Origin: DTPS01 sp049591295
Lineage (GTDB): Bacteria > Acidobacteriota > UBA4820 > DSQY01
Assembly (NCBI GenBank): GCA_049591295.1
Contig: JBAWEQ010000202.1
Coordinates: 17,955 to 81,954 of the forward strand
Length of the DNA stretch: 64,000 nucleotides
Direction: 5' to 3'
Part shown: in pieces, positions 23,052 through 30,865 of the stretch
Layout: each line of letters begins with the position of its first letter
Position numbering within the stretch: the first letter of the stretch is position 1
Translations under genes and position numbers: made by a program
The notes under the pieces: generated by a model
What the model was told of the DNA's origin: nothing
The model's input: the letters and a program-made list of their open reading frames with translations, nothing else
The model's database searches: none

Positions 23052-23861
23052 ATGGCTATCATCACGATTTCCAGGGGAACTTTCTCGGGAGGCAAAGATC
23101 TCGCGCTGTGCCTTGCGCAGCGCCTGGGCTACCGCTCCATTGACCGCGAAACCATCATCGCGAACGCCTCTGCGTGCGGGACCTCTGAAGAGAAGCTCCA
23201 CGAGGCGATCGACAAGCCGCCGGGGTTCCTGGATCACTTCACCGAGGAGAGGCACCGGTACATGACGCTCTTCCAGGCCTGCTTCGCCGAGGAGGCCCGC
23301 AGGGACAACCTCATCTACCTTGGCAACGCGGGCCATCTGATGCTCCACGGCGTGCGCCACGTCCTGAGGGTTCGCATCATCGCGCCCATCGAACACCGCG
23401 TCCGCGTGGTGCAGGAGAGCCTCCACGTCAGCCGCGGCGAGGCCTTGGCGTACATAGAAAAAAAAGACCGCGATCGGGCGCGTTGGACCCGCTTCCTGTA
23501 CGGCGTCGACTGGAGCGACCCGGTTTTGTACGACCTCATCATCAACCTGGAGCGAATCTCCATCGATGAGGCCTGCTCCACGGTGAGCAGCCTGGCCGCC
23601 GAGGAGTCCTTCCGCCTCACTCCCGAATCCCAGGCCTCCATCGAGAACCTGGCCCTCTCGAGCCGTGTGCGCGCCGCCCTGCTGACGCATCCCGAGACGG
23701 CCACGCTGATACTTGATGTGGATGCGCACGGAGGCACCGTGGCCCTGCGGGGCAAGGTCCGCAACCACAGGCAATGGCAGGCCGTGGAAGGCCTCGTGAA
23801 GGGAACGCCGGGAGTGCAAAGCCTGGTCACGGACGACCTGGTGCAGGTCTTGGATAGCTGA
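23052..23861 (+). CDS. Cytidylate kinase-like protein fused to a C-terminal BON domain
   Basis: The 269-residue product begins with a nucleotide-kinase domain of the cytidylate kinase-like family (about residues 1-190). It includes the P-loop region ISRGTFSGGKDLA (6-18) and RLGYRSIDRETI. The last 70 residues (about 200-265, ALSSRVRAALL then TVALRGKVRNHRQWQAVEGLV and TPGVQSLVTDDL) have the pattern of a BON domain, usually found in periplasmic proteins that bind membranes. No signal peptide is present, so the protein is probably cytosolic. The substrate of this kinase family is not established. A second copy of the kinase domain, without BON, is at 39288-39962. Confidence 0.8.
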   Translation: MAIITISRGTFSGGKDLALCLAQRLGYRSIDRETIIANASACGTSEEKLHEAIDKPPGFLDHFTEERHRYMTLFQACFAEEARRDNLIYLGNAGHLMLHGVRHVLRVRIIAPIEHRVRVVQESLHVSRGEALAYIEKKDRDRARWTRFLYGVDWSDPVLYDLIINLERISIDEACSTVSSLAAEESFRLTPESQASIENLALSSRVRAALLTHPETATLILDVDAHGGTVALRGKVRNHRQWQAVEGLVKGTPGVQSLVTDDLVQVLDS

Positions 23862-24169
23862 AGCGGGCGAGCCCATCGCCCGCTCGGATGGGGCAAGAGG
23901 CGACCGCTGGCTCCGGGAGGACCGGGGCGGCGCGTCGCAGAGGGATAGAGCGAGGGCAGGTTCGGCGCCGGGGGGGGCCGCTTGATGGACCGCACACCCT
24001 AGCACTACTTCGGAACGCGAGGCGCACCGTGGCGAGAGCCCGGTGATGGCCAAGACGTTCGCGGCTCCCGCAGGGCACCTCGTCTCGGCGAGGCGAAACG
24101 GCATTTCCCGCCTCTCCCGCACGGGAGAAAAGGCGGGGAAGTATATTTTAGGAGCGACGGGGGGGAGCC
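23862..24169. other. Intergenic region, no gene seen
   Basis: About 308 bp between same-strand genes. It ends in AAGTATATTTTAGGAG just before the MFS start, the most AT-rich stretch, which may contain the -10 region. No hairpin with a T-run was found. Confidence 0.35.
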
Positions 24170-25651
24170 ATGCAGACACCATTGAGCCTATTTTCGGAGA
24201 GCAAGGGGTACCGGTGGTACGTATTGGGGACGGTGCTCATCGGCGCCTTCATGTCGGCGCTGGATGCCAGCATCGTGAATATCGCGCTGCCCACCATGAA
24301 CGTTCACTACCACACCCGCCTGGAGGTCGTGGAATGGGTCTCCCTCGCCTACCTGTTGACCCTCACGCTGCTCCTCCCGGTCATGGGCCGCCTCGCCGAC
24401 ATGCTGGGGCGAGGCCCCTTGTACAACGCGGGCTTCATCGTATTCGGGATCGGCTCCTACCTCTGCGGGGCGGCCAGCGGGATCTTCGCCTTGATCCTGT
24501 GGCGGGTCGTTCAGGCGGTGGGCGCCTCCATGCTCCAGGCCAACAGCCTGGCTCTCATCACGCAGGTCTTCCCAGAAAGGGAGAGGGGGCGCGCCATAGG
24601 CATCCAGGGCGCCATCCAGGCGGCGGCCATGTCCTTCGGCCCCTTTCTGGGAGGCCTTCTCGTCGAGAAGTTCTCCACCCAATCCATCTTCTACATCAAC
24701 GTCCCCATCGCCCTGCTGGGTACCGTCGTGGGATGGCTGATCCTGCCCAAACCCGGCGCCAACAGGCCGAAGTTCTCTTTCGATTATCCGGGCGCTTTCG
24801 CCTTTTCGGCGGGATTGCTGGCCCTCATGCTGGGCCTCACCCAGGTGACCAACCACAACTGGTTCTCGGCCCATGAGCACGTCCTATTCCTCACGGCGCT
24901 ATTCTGCCTCGGGGCCTTCCTGGCCATGGAGATCGTGGTTCCGAAGCCCTTCATCAAGCTGGGACTATTCCTGGAGCGCAACTTCACCATCGGCAACATC
25001 TCTGGGATGCTCTCCTACATGGCCCTGTTTTCGCCCATGTTCCTGCTCCCGTTCTACCTTGAGCGCGTGCTCAAGCTCGGCCCCAGCCATGCGGGCACGG
25101 TCCTCACGGTGGTGCCCCTGACCCTCTCCGCCGTGGCCATCCTGGCGGGGTATCTCTCCGACAAGTTCGGCGTGCGGCCCTTCACCGTGGGGGGCATGCT
25201 GGTAATGGCCGTGGGACTCTTCGCCATGGCCACCCTGCACAGCAACTCCAGCGCATTCGACGTGGCCTGGCGGCTGGTGATCCTCGGCCTGGGCATGGGC
25301 ACCTTCACCCCCCCCAACAACCGTTCCGTCATGAGCGCGGCGCCCGAGGCCGACCTCAGCGTGGCCGGCGGCCTCCTCAACATGATGCGCAGCCTTGGGA
25401 TGATGGGAGGCGTGGCCTTCGCCCAGCTCATCTACGCCCACGAGCTGCGGCTTATCACGGCCAAGCTCGCCGTGGAGGGGCTGACGCCGGCCAAGATGGA
25501 GAGAGCCCACCGGCACGCGATGATGGTGGGCTACGACAAGGTCTACATCGTCATGATCGCAGCGGCCCTGACCGCCGCTCTTCTTTCCCTTGTTAAGGAG
25601 CGCGAGGAACGCGCGGGCCGCATCGCCATGCATATTTCGCTCGGCGAGTAG
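24170..25651 (+). CDS. DHA2-type MFS drug exporter (EmrB/QacA family)
   Basis: The 493-residue membrane protein has 14 predicted helices. It carries the DHA2 motif C region (MSALDASIVNIALPTM, residues 24-39), motif A (GRLADMLGRGPLYNAG), RGRAIGIQGAIQ and SFGPFLGGLLVEKFS. Such proteins export toxic organic molecules with proton antiport, often with a membrane-fusion partner (EmrA); no such partner is adjacent here. ATG follows GGGGGGAGCC. Substrate cannot be told from sequence. Confidence 0.92.
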   Translation: MQTPLSLFSESKGYRWYVLGTVLIGAFMSALDASIVNIALPTMNVHYHTRLEVVEWVSLAYLLTLTLLLPVMGRLADMLGRGPLYNAGFIVFGIGSYLCGAASGIFALILWRVVQAVGASMLQANSLALITQVFPERERGRAIGIQGAIQAAAMSFGPFLGGLLVEKFSTQSIFYINVPIALLGTVVGWLILPKPGANRPKFSFDYPGAFAFSAGLLALMLGLTQVTNHNWFSAHEHVLFLTALFCLGAFLAMEIVVPKPFIKLGLFLERNFTIGNISGMLSYMALFSPMFLLPFYLERVLKLGPSHAGTVLTVVPLTLSAVAILAGYLSDKFGVRPFTVGGMLVMAVGLFAMATLHSNSSAFDVAWRLVILGLGMGTFTPPNNRSVMSAAPEADLSVAGGLLNMMRSLGMMGGVAFAQLIYAHELRLITAKLAVEGLTPAKMERAHRHAMMVGYDKVYIVMIAAALTAALLSLVKEREERAGRIAMHISLGE

Positions 25652-25823
25652 CACGGACCCCACGAGCAGATCGCCGCCTTCCCGCAGCCGCGATGGTCTC
25701 GCGCTTCATGCCGGGAGGGTCAGGCACCCTCTGGACGCAGCCACCCTCTGGCCCCAGAATGGCCTTTGCCGCGCCGCCCGTCCTCGGCCGGGAAGGGCTG
25801 GCGCAGAGCCTCAGGAGGCTGAA

Positions 25824-27263
25824 ATGACGCGAAGAAGCGCAAGAGTCTTGGGCGCGGCGTTGGCTGCGGTTTGCTTCTTGATGATGGCCTCCGTGATCGT
25901 GTCGGCGACTGCCTCGCCCCCCCCTCTCACCTCCGTTCAACAGGCATGGCTGGCCAAGTCGAACCGGCACGAGAAGGCCGGCTGGATCTACCTTCACATC
26001 GAGGGAGGGCCGCGTGAGCGCGGGTTTCAGTACGGGTACCTCCTGGCGCCCGAGATCGCCCAGGGCCTGAAGGGCGACCGCGTCACCTGGGAGTACCAGA
26101 CCGCCATGCCCTGGGGTTGGCTCGTCAAGAAGGCTTCCGCCATGTTCAGCGACAAGGTGCCACCCGAATACTTGGCCGAACTCGGCGGCATAGCCGAGGG
26201 GATGCGGGCCGCGGGTGTTGATGTTTCTCGCGACGAGATACTTGCCTACAACGCCATGTACGAGCTGAGCTGGTACTGGTGGCCCAAGGAGCAGAAGAAA
26301 CTCAAGAAGGGGCCTGTCACGCCCCCCCTTCAGGAGGGCTGTAGCGCGTTCATCGCCACGGGGAGCATGACGGCGGACCACGGCATCGTCATGGGCCACA
26401 ACAGCATGCAGGACTACAGCTATCCCCTGCCCGACGTGATCCTGGACATCGCTCCGGACAAGGGCCACCGCATCCTCATGCAGACCTACCCGGGGTGGAT
26501 CCACAGCGGGACGGACTTCTTCGTCACCGATGCGGGCCTGGTGGGCCTGGAGACGACCCTCGGCGATTACGAGGGCTACGAGGAGGGCGGCGTTCCCGAA
26601 TTTGTCCGCATGAGGCGTGCCACCCAGTACGCCGACTCGATCGACCAGTGGTGCGCCATGATGAAGGAGGGCAACAACGGTGGCTACGCCAACGCCTGGC
26701 TGTTGGGCGACGTGAACACGGGAGAGATCGCGCGGCTGGAGCTGGGCCTCAAGTACGTCGGCTTCCAGAAAAAGCGCGACGGCTACTTCACGGGATCCAA
26801 CGTGGCCGTGGACCCCAAGATCCTCCGCTTTGAGACCAACGAGAGGGAGACCGACATCCGCATTTCTGGCGTGGCGCGGCGCGTCCGCTGGCACCAGCTC
26901 ATGGCGGAGTACGCCGGAAAGATCGACACGAAGTTGGCCGAGCGGTTCGAAGCGGACCATCTGGACACCTACCTGGGCAAGGAGCAGCCCGACGGCAGGA
27001 CCCTCTGCGCCCACAACGACTTGGACGCGGATCCCAAATTCGGCGAGCCCTTCAGTCCGTCGGGCAGCGTGGACGCCAAGGTCCTGGACAGCGCCATGGC
27101 CAAGAAGATGAGCTTCGCGGCGCGCTGGGGCGCCCCCTGCGGCCGCGCCTTCGACGCCGCGACGTTCCTGGAGGCACACCCGCAGTTCGACTGGATGAGG
27201 GACATCCTCCCGAGCCGCCCCTCCGAACCGTGGGCCCTCTTCACCGCCGGCGAAACGAAGTGA
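25824..27263 (+). CDS. Exported C45-type autoproteolytic acyltransferase/hydrolase (Ntn fold)
   Basis: The 479-residue product has a signal peptide (residues 1-30), then a peptidase C45/phospholipase B-like Ntn-hydrolase domain. The motif QEGCSAFIATGSMT puts the likely autoprocessing nucleophile at Cys173. It is followed by MGHNSMQDYSY and ETTLGDYEGYEEGG, both conserved in the family. Cleavage before Cys173 would create two chains, with Cys at the new N-terminus. Known relatives include penicillin acyl-CoA acyltransferases and lysosomal phospholipase-B-like proteins; an amide hydrolase acting in the periplasm is likely. The start has CAGGAGGCTGAA; earlier in-frame codons are unsupported. Confidence 0.85.
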   Translation: MTRRSARVLGAALAAVCFLMMASVIVSATASPPPLTSVQQAWLAKSNRHEKAGWIYLHIEGGPRERGFQYGYLLAPEIAQGLKGDRVTWEYQTAMPWGWLVKKASAMFSDKVPPEYLAELGGIAEGMRAAGVDVSRDEILAYNAMYELSWYWWPKEQKKLKKGPVTPPLQEGCSAFIATGSMTADHGIVMGHNSMQDYSYPLPDVILDIAPDKGHRILMQTYPGWIHSGTDFFVTDAGLVGLETTLGDYEGYEEGGVPEFVRMRRATQYADSIDQWCAMMKEGNNGGYANAWLLGDVNTGEIARLELGLKYVGFQKKRDGYFTGSNVAVDPKILRFETNERETDIRISGVARRVRWHQLMAEYAGKIDTKLAERFEADHLDTYLGKEQPDGRTLCAHNDLDADPKFGEPFSPSGSVDAKVLDSAMAKKMSFAARWGAPCGRAFDAATFLEAHPQFDWMRDILPSRPSEPWALFTAGETK

Positions 27264-27389
27264 CGTCCTCTCCGTGAAGTCTTCGCCATAAAGGTTCAAG
27301 GGCACAAAGGGACGAGGCTCCGGCAGTCTTATGCGATCTCAGTAGTGCAATCTGAGGCTCAAGAGGCCAGGAGGCGAACGGCTGGTGTC

Positions 27390-28625
27390 TCAGGCAGGTT
27401 CGCCCGTCCCCGCGGCCAGTCCGGCGGACCGCCCCGTAGCCCAGGCCCACTGGAAGTTGTGGCCGCCTATGGGGCCAAAGGCGTCCAGCACCTCCCCGCA
27501 GAAATGGAGCCCCGGGTGAATCCGGCTCTCCAGCGTGCGCGGATTCACTTCCGCCAGGTCCACTCCCCCGCCCGTCACCTCGGCCTTGGCGTATCCCTCG
27601 TCGCCCGTCCACGGTAGGGGGTAGCGCGCGAGGAGCCCCACCAGGCGGAGCCGCAGGTCGCGCCGGAGCTGCGCCCCCATCACCTCAGGCCCCACCCCCG
27701 CCTCGCAGCACAGGGTCTCGGCCAGGCGCGTGGGGAGGTGCCTGGCGATCAACCCCACAATGGATCCCTTGTGCCGCAGGACCAGTTCCTCCCAGGAGGG
27801 TCCGTCCAGTTCGGTCCACCGCACGTAGATCTCCTGCCTCGGGCCGCCGTGCAGGAGGCTGCGCACCGCGCTGTGGGAGATGTCCAGGACGGCCGGACCG
27901 CTGTAGCCCTTGTGGGTAAAGAGGAACCCTCCTTGGGCCACGGTTTTTCTCTTGCCCCCCGGGGCCTCGAGGGTCACCGCAAGAGACACGCCCGCGAGGT
28001 GGGCGTGCACCGCGGGCTCGGCCGTGAGGGGCGTGAGCGCCGGATAGGTGGGGCGGACGGTGTGCCCCAGCCGCCGCGCGATCTCGAAGCCCCACCCGTC
28101 GCTCCCCGTGGCCGGCACCGAGAGCCCCCCCGATGCCAATACGACTCGTGTGGCGGACACTTCGGAGCCGTCGGCCAGAGTCAGCCTCCACCCGCTCCCG
28201 GAGGGGCCGAGGTCGGCCACACGGACGCCGAATCGCAACTCGGCCCCGCGAAGCCTGGCGAGGCTCACGAGGCGCTCGCGCACCTCGCTCGCCCTGTTGC
28301 CCTCCGGGAAGAGCTTGCCCGTCTCCGGCTCCAGGACCAGCCTCAGGCCGAGCTCCTCTTCGAAAAACCGCACCTGCTCGTCGAGGGGCCAGGCTCGGAG
28401 GACATTGCGGAGGGTATTGGGTGAGGATTCGGTGACGAATCGCTCGGGCGCGGGGGCCGAGGGAAGGACATTGCAGCGGCCCCCTCCGCTGATTAGGATC
28501 TTTCGCCCGCCGTCTCTCGTGCCCTCCAGCAGGACCACCCGGCGCCCCGCCGCACCGGAGGCCCAGATGGCCGCCATGAGGCCCGATGCCCCTGCGCCGA
28601 TCACAACGATGGACGGATCGCTCAC
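27390..28625 (-). CDS. BaiN/HI0933-family NAD(P)/FAD-dependent oxidoreductase
   Basis: The 411-residue flavoprotein has VVIGAGASGLMAAIWA (6-21) as FAD motif, then the family hallmark GRKILISGGGRCN and a C-terminal EVTGGGVDLAEVN and GHNFQWAWATG. HI0933/YhiN-like proteins are widespread; one member (BaiN) reduces bile-acid intermediates, so the true substrate here is unknown. The start is a GTG at 28625, preceded by GAGAGGAAGCC. The gene is divergent from a small membrane protein gene. Confidence 0.9.
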   Translation of the reverse strand: MSDPSIVVIGAGASGLMAAIWASGAAGRRVVLLEGTRDGGRKILISGGGRCNVLPSAPAPERFVTESSPNTLRNVLRAWPLDEQVRFFEEELGLRLVLEPETGKLFPEGNRASEVRERLVSLARLRGAELRFGVRVADLGPSGSGWRLTLADGSEVSATRVVLASGGLSVPATGSDGWGFEIARRLGHTVRPTYPALTPLTAEPAVHAHLAGVSLAVTLEAPGGKRKTVAQGGFLFTHKGYSGPAVLDISHSAVRSLLHGGPRQEIYVRWTELDGPSWEELVLRHKGSIVGLIARHLPTRLAETLCCEAGVGPEVMGAQLRRDLRLRLVGLLARYPLPWTGDEGYAKAEVTGGGVDLAEVNPRTLESRIHPGLHFCGEVLDAFGPIGGHNFQWAWATGRSAGLAAGTGEPA

Positions 28626-28785
28626 GGCTTCCTCTCCCTAAACCGCCTCCGTGGTCGGAGCACGTTCATGATACCAGCCCGGATGCGCCCCCGCGCCCGG
28701 CGGCGCGAAGGGGGTCTATACTGTGCGCAGCCGGACTCGCGTTCATCACCGAACGGCGTCACCTCGATGCCGGGAGAAGACCACG

Positions 28786-29043
28786 ATGCTCCTTCACGTC
28801 GCCATCGTACTCCTTGGGGCCGTCGCCATCCTGGCTTTGGTGAGCGCCGATCTCTGGCTGCCGCCGATCCTCGGGCAGCTTGATCGTGTCCTGACGCGGC
28901 TGGGCGTTGGAACCTGGGCCGCGGGCTTTCTCACGTGGGCTGAGAACGGCCTTCGCCGACGCAGAGAGAGGCGCAGGAGGCGCGCGGCCGGGGCCGAGCA
29001 CCCCGGAACGCACGACGCGCGGAGTCAGCGGGGGTCTCCATGA
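28786..29043 (+). CDS. Small single-span membrane protein with Arg-rich tail
   Basis: ATG at 28786 follows CGGGAGAAGACCACG and TATACT at 28717-28722 could be its -10 element. The 85-residue product starts with one strong hydrophobic segment (LLHVAIVLLGAVAILALVSA). An amphipathic stretch and a very basic tail (RRRRERRRRRAAG) follow. Topology would put the basic tail in the cytoplasm. No family is recognised. The good ribosome binding site and clear helix support a real gene, but the tail could be only partly conserved. Confidence 0.5.
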   Translation: MLLHVAIVLLGAVAILALVSADLWLPPILGQLDRVLTRLGVGTWAAGFLTWAENGLRRRRERRRRRAAGAEHPGTHDARSQRGSP

Positions 29044-29146
29044 TGCATCGGGTTCCGTGCCGGGGATGCATTGGCGTGCGGGCAGGCCGGTCCCCCTTGC
29101 CACGGGCCTTCAGCGCCGCCTCCCGGTAAGCACGCTGACCGCCCCT

Positions 29147-30370
29147 TCACCGCTTGGGCCGCGCCTTCGGCGCCGGCATTCCCACCAGACGAAGGGTCTC
29201 CCTGGCGATCATCAGCTCTTCGTTGGCCGGGATCACCAGAACGGAGACACGGCTGCCATCCCGGCTGATGATCTTCTCCGAGCCGCTGGAGGCGTTGCGC
29301 TTCCCGTCGATTTCCACTCCCATGAACTCCAGTTCCGAGCACGAGCGCTCCCTCACGGATGGGTCGTTCTCCCCGATGCCGCCCGTGAAGACGATGACGT
29401 CCAGCCCGCCCATGGCGGCGGCATAGCTGCCGATGTACTTCTTGATCCGGTAGCAGAACATGTCGAGGGCCACGGCGGCACGCTCGTTCCCGGCGTCGAT
29501 GGCCTGCTCCAGCTCCAGCATGCCCTCGCTGACTCCGGAGACCCCGAGCAGCCCGCTCTCGGTGTTGAGGATCGTCAGCACTCCCAGCGAATCGGTCTTC
29601 TCGATCTCGGCGAGGAGCGGGATGAGGGAGGGATCGATATCTCCGCTCCGCTGTCCCATCATGAGTCCGTTTAGGGGGGTGGTCCCCATGGAGGTGTCGA
29701 GGGAGCGCCCCCCGTTGACGGCGGTAAGGCTGCAACCGTTGCCCAGATGGATGGTAACCATCCTGAGCTCCTCGATGGGGCGCCCCAGGATCTCCGCGGC
29801 TCGGTTGGCCGAATACTGGTGCGAGAGGCCGTGAAAGCCGTAGCGCCGGATGGCGTGCTTCTCGTAGTATTTGTAAGGAATGGCGTACAGGTAGGCGTGC
29901 TTGGGCATGGTCTGGTGAAAGGCGGTGTCGAACACGGCCACCTGGGGCACGCCGGGGCACAGCCCCTGCGCCGCCTCGATTCCCATGAGGTTCAATGGGT
30001 TGTGCAGCGGTGCGAGGGGGATGCATTCCTTGACGGCGTCGAGAACCTCCTGGTTGATGATCACCGAGTCCGAGAACTTCTCCCCTCCATGGATGACCCG
30101 GTGGCCCACCGCCGCGATCTCCCCCACCTCCTTCACGACCCCGTACTCGTCGTCCTTGAGGGCCGCGACCATGTCCTCCACGGCGGCAGCGTGGTCGGGA
30201 ATGCCCGAGCGCACCGTGATCTTGCCGAGCCCGACGGAGTCGTGCCTGAGGATCGCCCCCGGCGTTCCGATGCGTTCGGCAAGACCCTTGGCCACGACGG
30301 TCTCCCTCTCCATGTCGAAGAGCTGGTACCGCATCGAAGAAAGCCCGCAGTTTACGACCAGTGTCTTCAT
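29147..30370 (-). CDS. ackA: Acetate kinase family protein with altered N-terminal motif
   Basis: The 407-residue product covers the whole ASKHA kinase fold. It keeps the conserved GHRVIHGGEKF, RRYGFHGLSHQY, MMGQRSGDIDP, FTGGIGENDPSVRE and NEELMIA segments, which carry the family's catalytic Arg, His, Arg and Glu. Deviations: the N-terminal loop is NCGLSSMR where acetate kinases have NAGSSSLK (Ser10 to Leu, Lys14 to Arg), and FHGTSHR is FHGLSHQ. This could change nucleotide or acyl preference; acetyl-phosphate and ATP from acetate is the family reaction. No phosphotransacetylase gene is adjacent. ATG follows TAGGAGGGGCCG. Confidence 0.88.
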   Translation of the reverse strand: MKTLVVNCGLSSMRYQLFDMERETVVAKGLAERIGTPGAILRHDSVGLGKITVRSGIPDHAAAVEDMVAALKDDEYGVVKEVGEIAAVGHRVIHGGEKFSDSVIINQEVLDAVKECIPLAPLHNPLNLMGIEAAQGLCPGVPQVAVFDTAFHQTMPKHAYLYAIPYKYYEKHAIRRYGFHGLSHQYSANRAAEILGRPIEELRMVTIHLGNGCSLTAVNGGRSLDTSMGTTPLNGLMMGQRSGDIDPSLIPLLAEIEKTDSLGVLTILNTESGLLGVSGVSEGMLELEQAIDAGNERAAVALDMFCYRIKKYIGSYAAAMGGLDVIVFTGGIGENDPSVRERSCSELEFMGVEIDGKRNASSGSEKIISRDGSRVSVLVIPANEELMIARETLRLVGMPAPKARPKR

Positions 30371-30709
30371 CGGCCCCTCCTAGCTCATTGGCGCCAGTAA
30401 GCACGGGTGTTGGAGGCAATTCAAGGCAAGGGCGCAAGGGCGACGGGCGGAAGGGGCAAAACGAGCCATCGGCTGGCCCACCCGATGGGGGGCTGAAGGA
30501 TGGCGGGGCGGATGGCGACGCGGGGGATTTCCGGCAGCCCCTCCGGGGAGGTCCCTCGCCGACCTCCGCTGGGCCTCACCCATGCGAGGCGGAACCAACC
30601 TCCTCTCAGCCCCCTAGACAGAGTTCGGGCCCATCCGTCTAACCTGATAGAGGGCGGCAGCCACACCGCTCCTCAGCCTCCTCCTTTCCATACCTCCCTC
30701 CCTCAGCAA

Positions 30710-30729
30710 GGTCCGCCTTCGGGCGGACC
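30710..30729. terminator. UUCG-tetraloop hairpin
   Basis: GGTCCGCC-TTCG-GGCGGACC, a perfect 8-bp stem with a stable tetraloop. The following TCTGTCTTCTC is pyrimidine-rich but not a clean T-run, so it may be a processing or attenuation hairpin rather than a terminator. Confidence 0.4.
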
Positions 30730-30789
30730 TCTGTCTTCTCGGCCTCGCGCAGAGCGAGGGCGCTCCTGAGGACGGTGGAGAAACGAAAA

Positions 30790-30822
30790 GCGGACGGGAG
30801 GCCTGTTAGCCCGCCCGTCCGC
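30790..30822 (-). terminator. Rho-independent terminator of the S53 protease gene
   Basis: Minus-strand GCGGACGGG, loop of 15, CCCGTCCGC, then TTTTCGTTT. It lies about 43 bp past the stop at 30866. Confidence 0.8.
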
Positions 30823-30865
30823 ATTCTTGACGGCTCTGCTTGCGCCAGCGGGAGAGATTTTCCGC

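Larger units (their letters stand above)
30371..30865. other. Intergenic region with two strong hairpins
   Basis: About 495 bp between two minus-strand genes. It contains the terminator at 30790-30822 and a perfect UUCG-capped hairpin at 30710-30729. The 5' part (30420-30480) is a low-complexity AAGGGCGCAAGGGCGACGGGCGG run. No gene is supported. Confidence 0.5.

Noticed and set aside
25593..27305. 570-codon minus-strand frame opposite the C45 hydrolase
   Set aside because: Antisense shadow; the plus strand carries signal peptide, ribosome binding site and C45 motifs.
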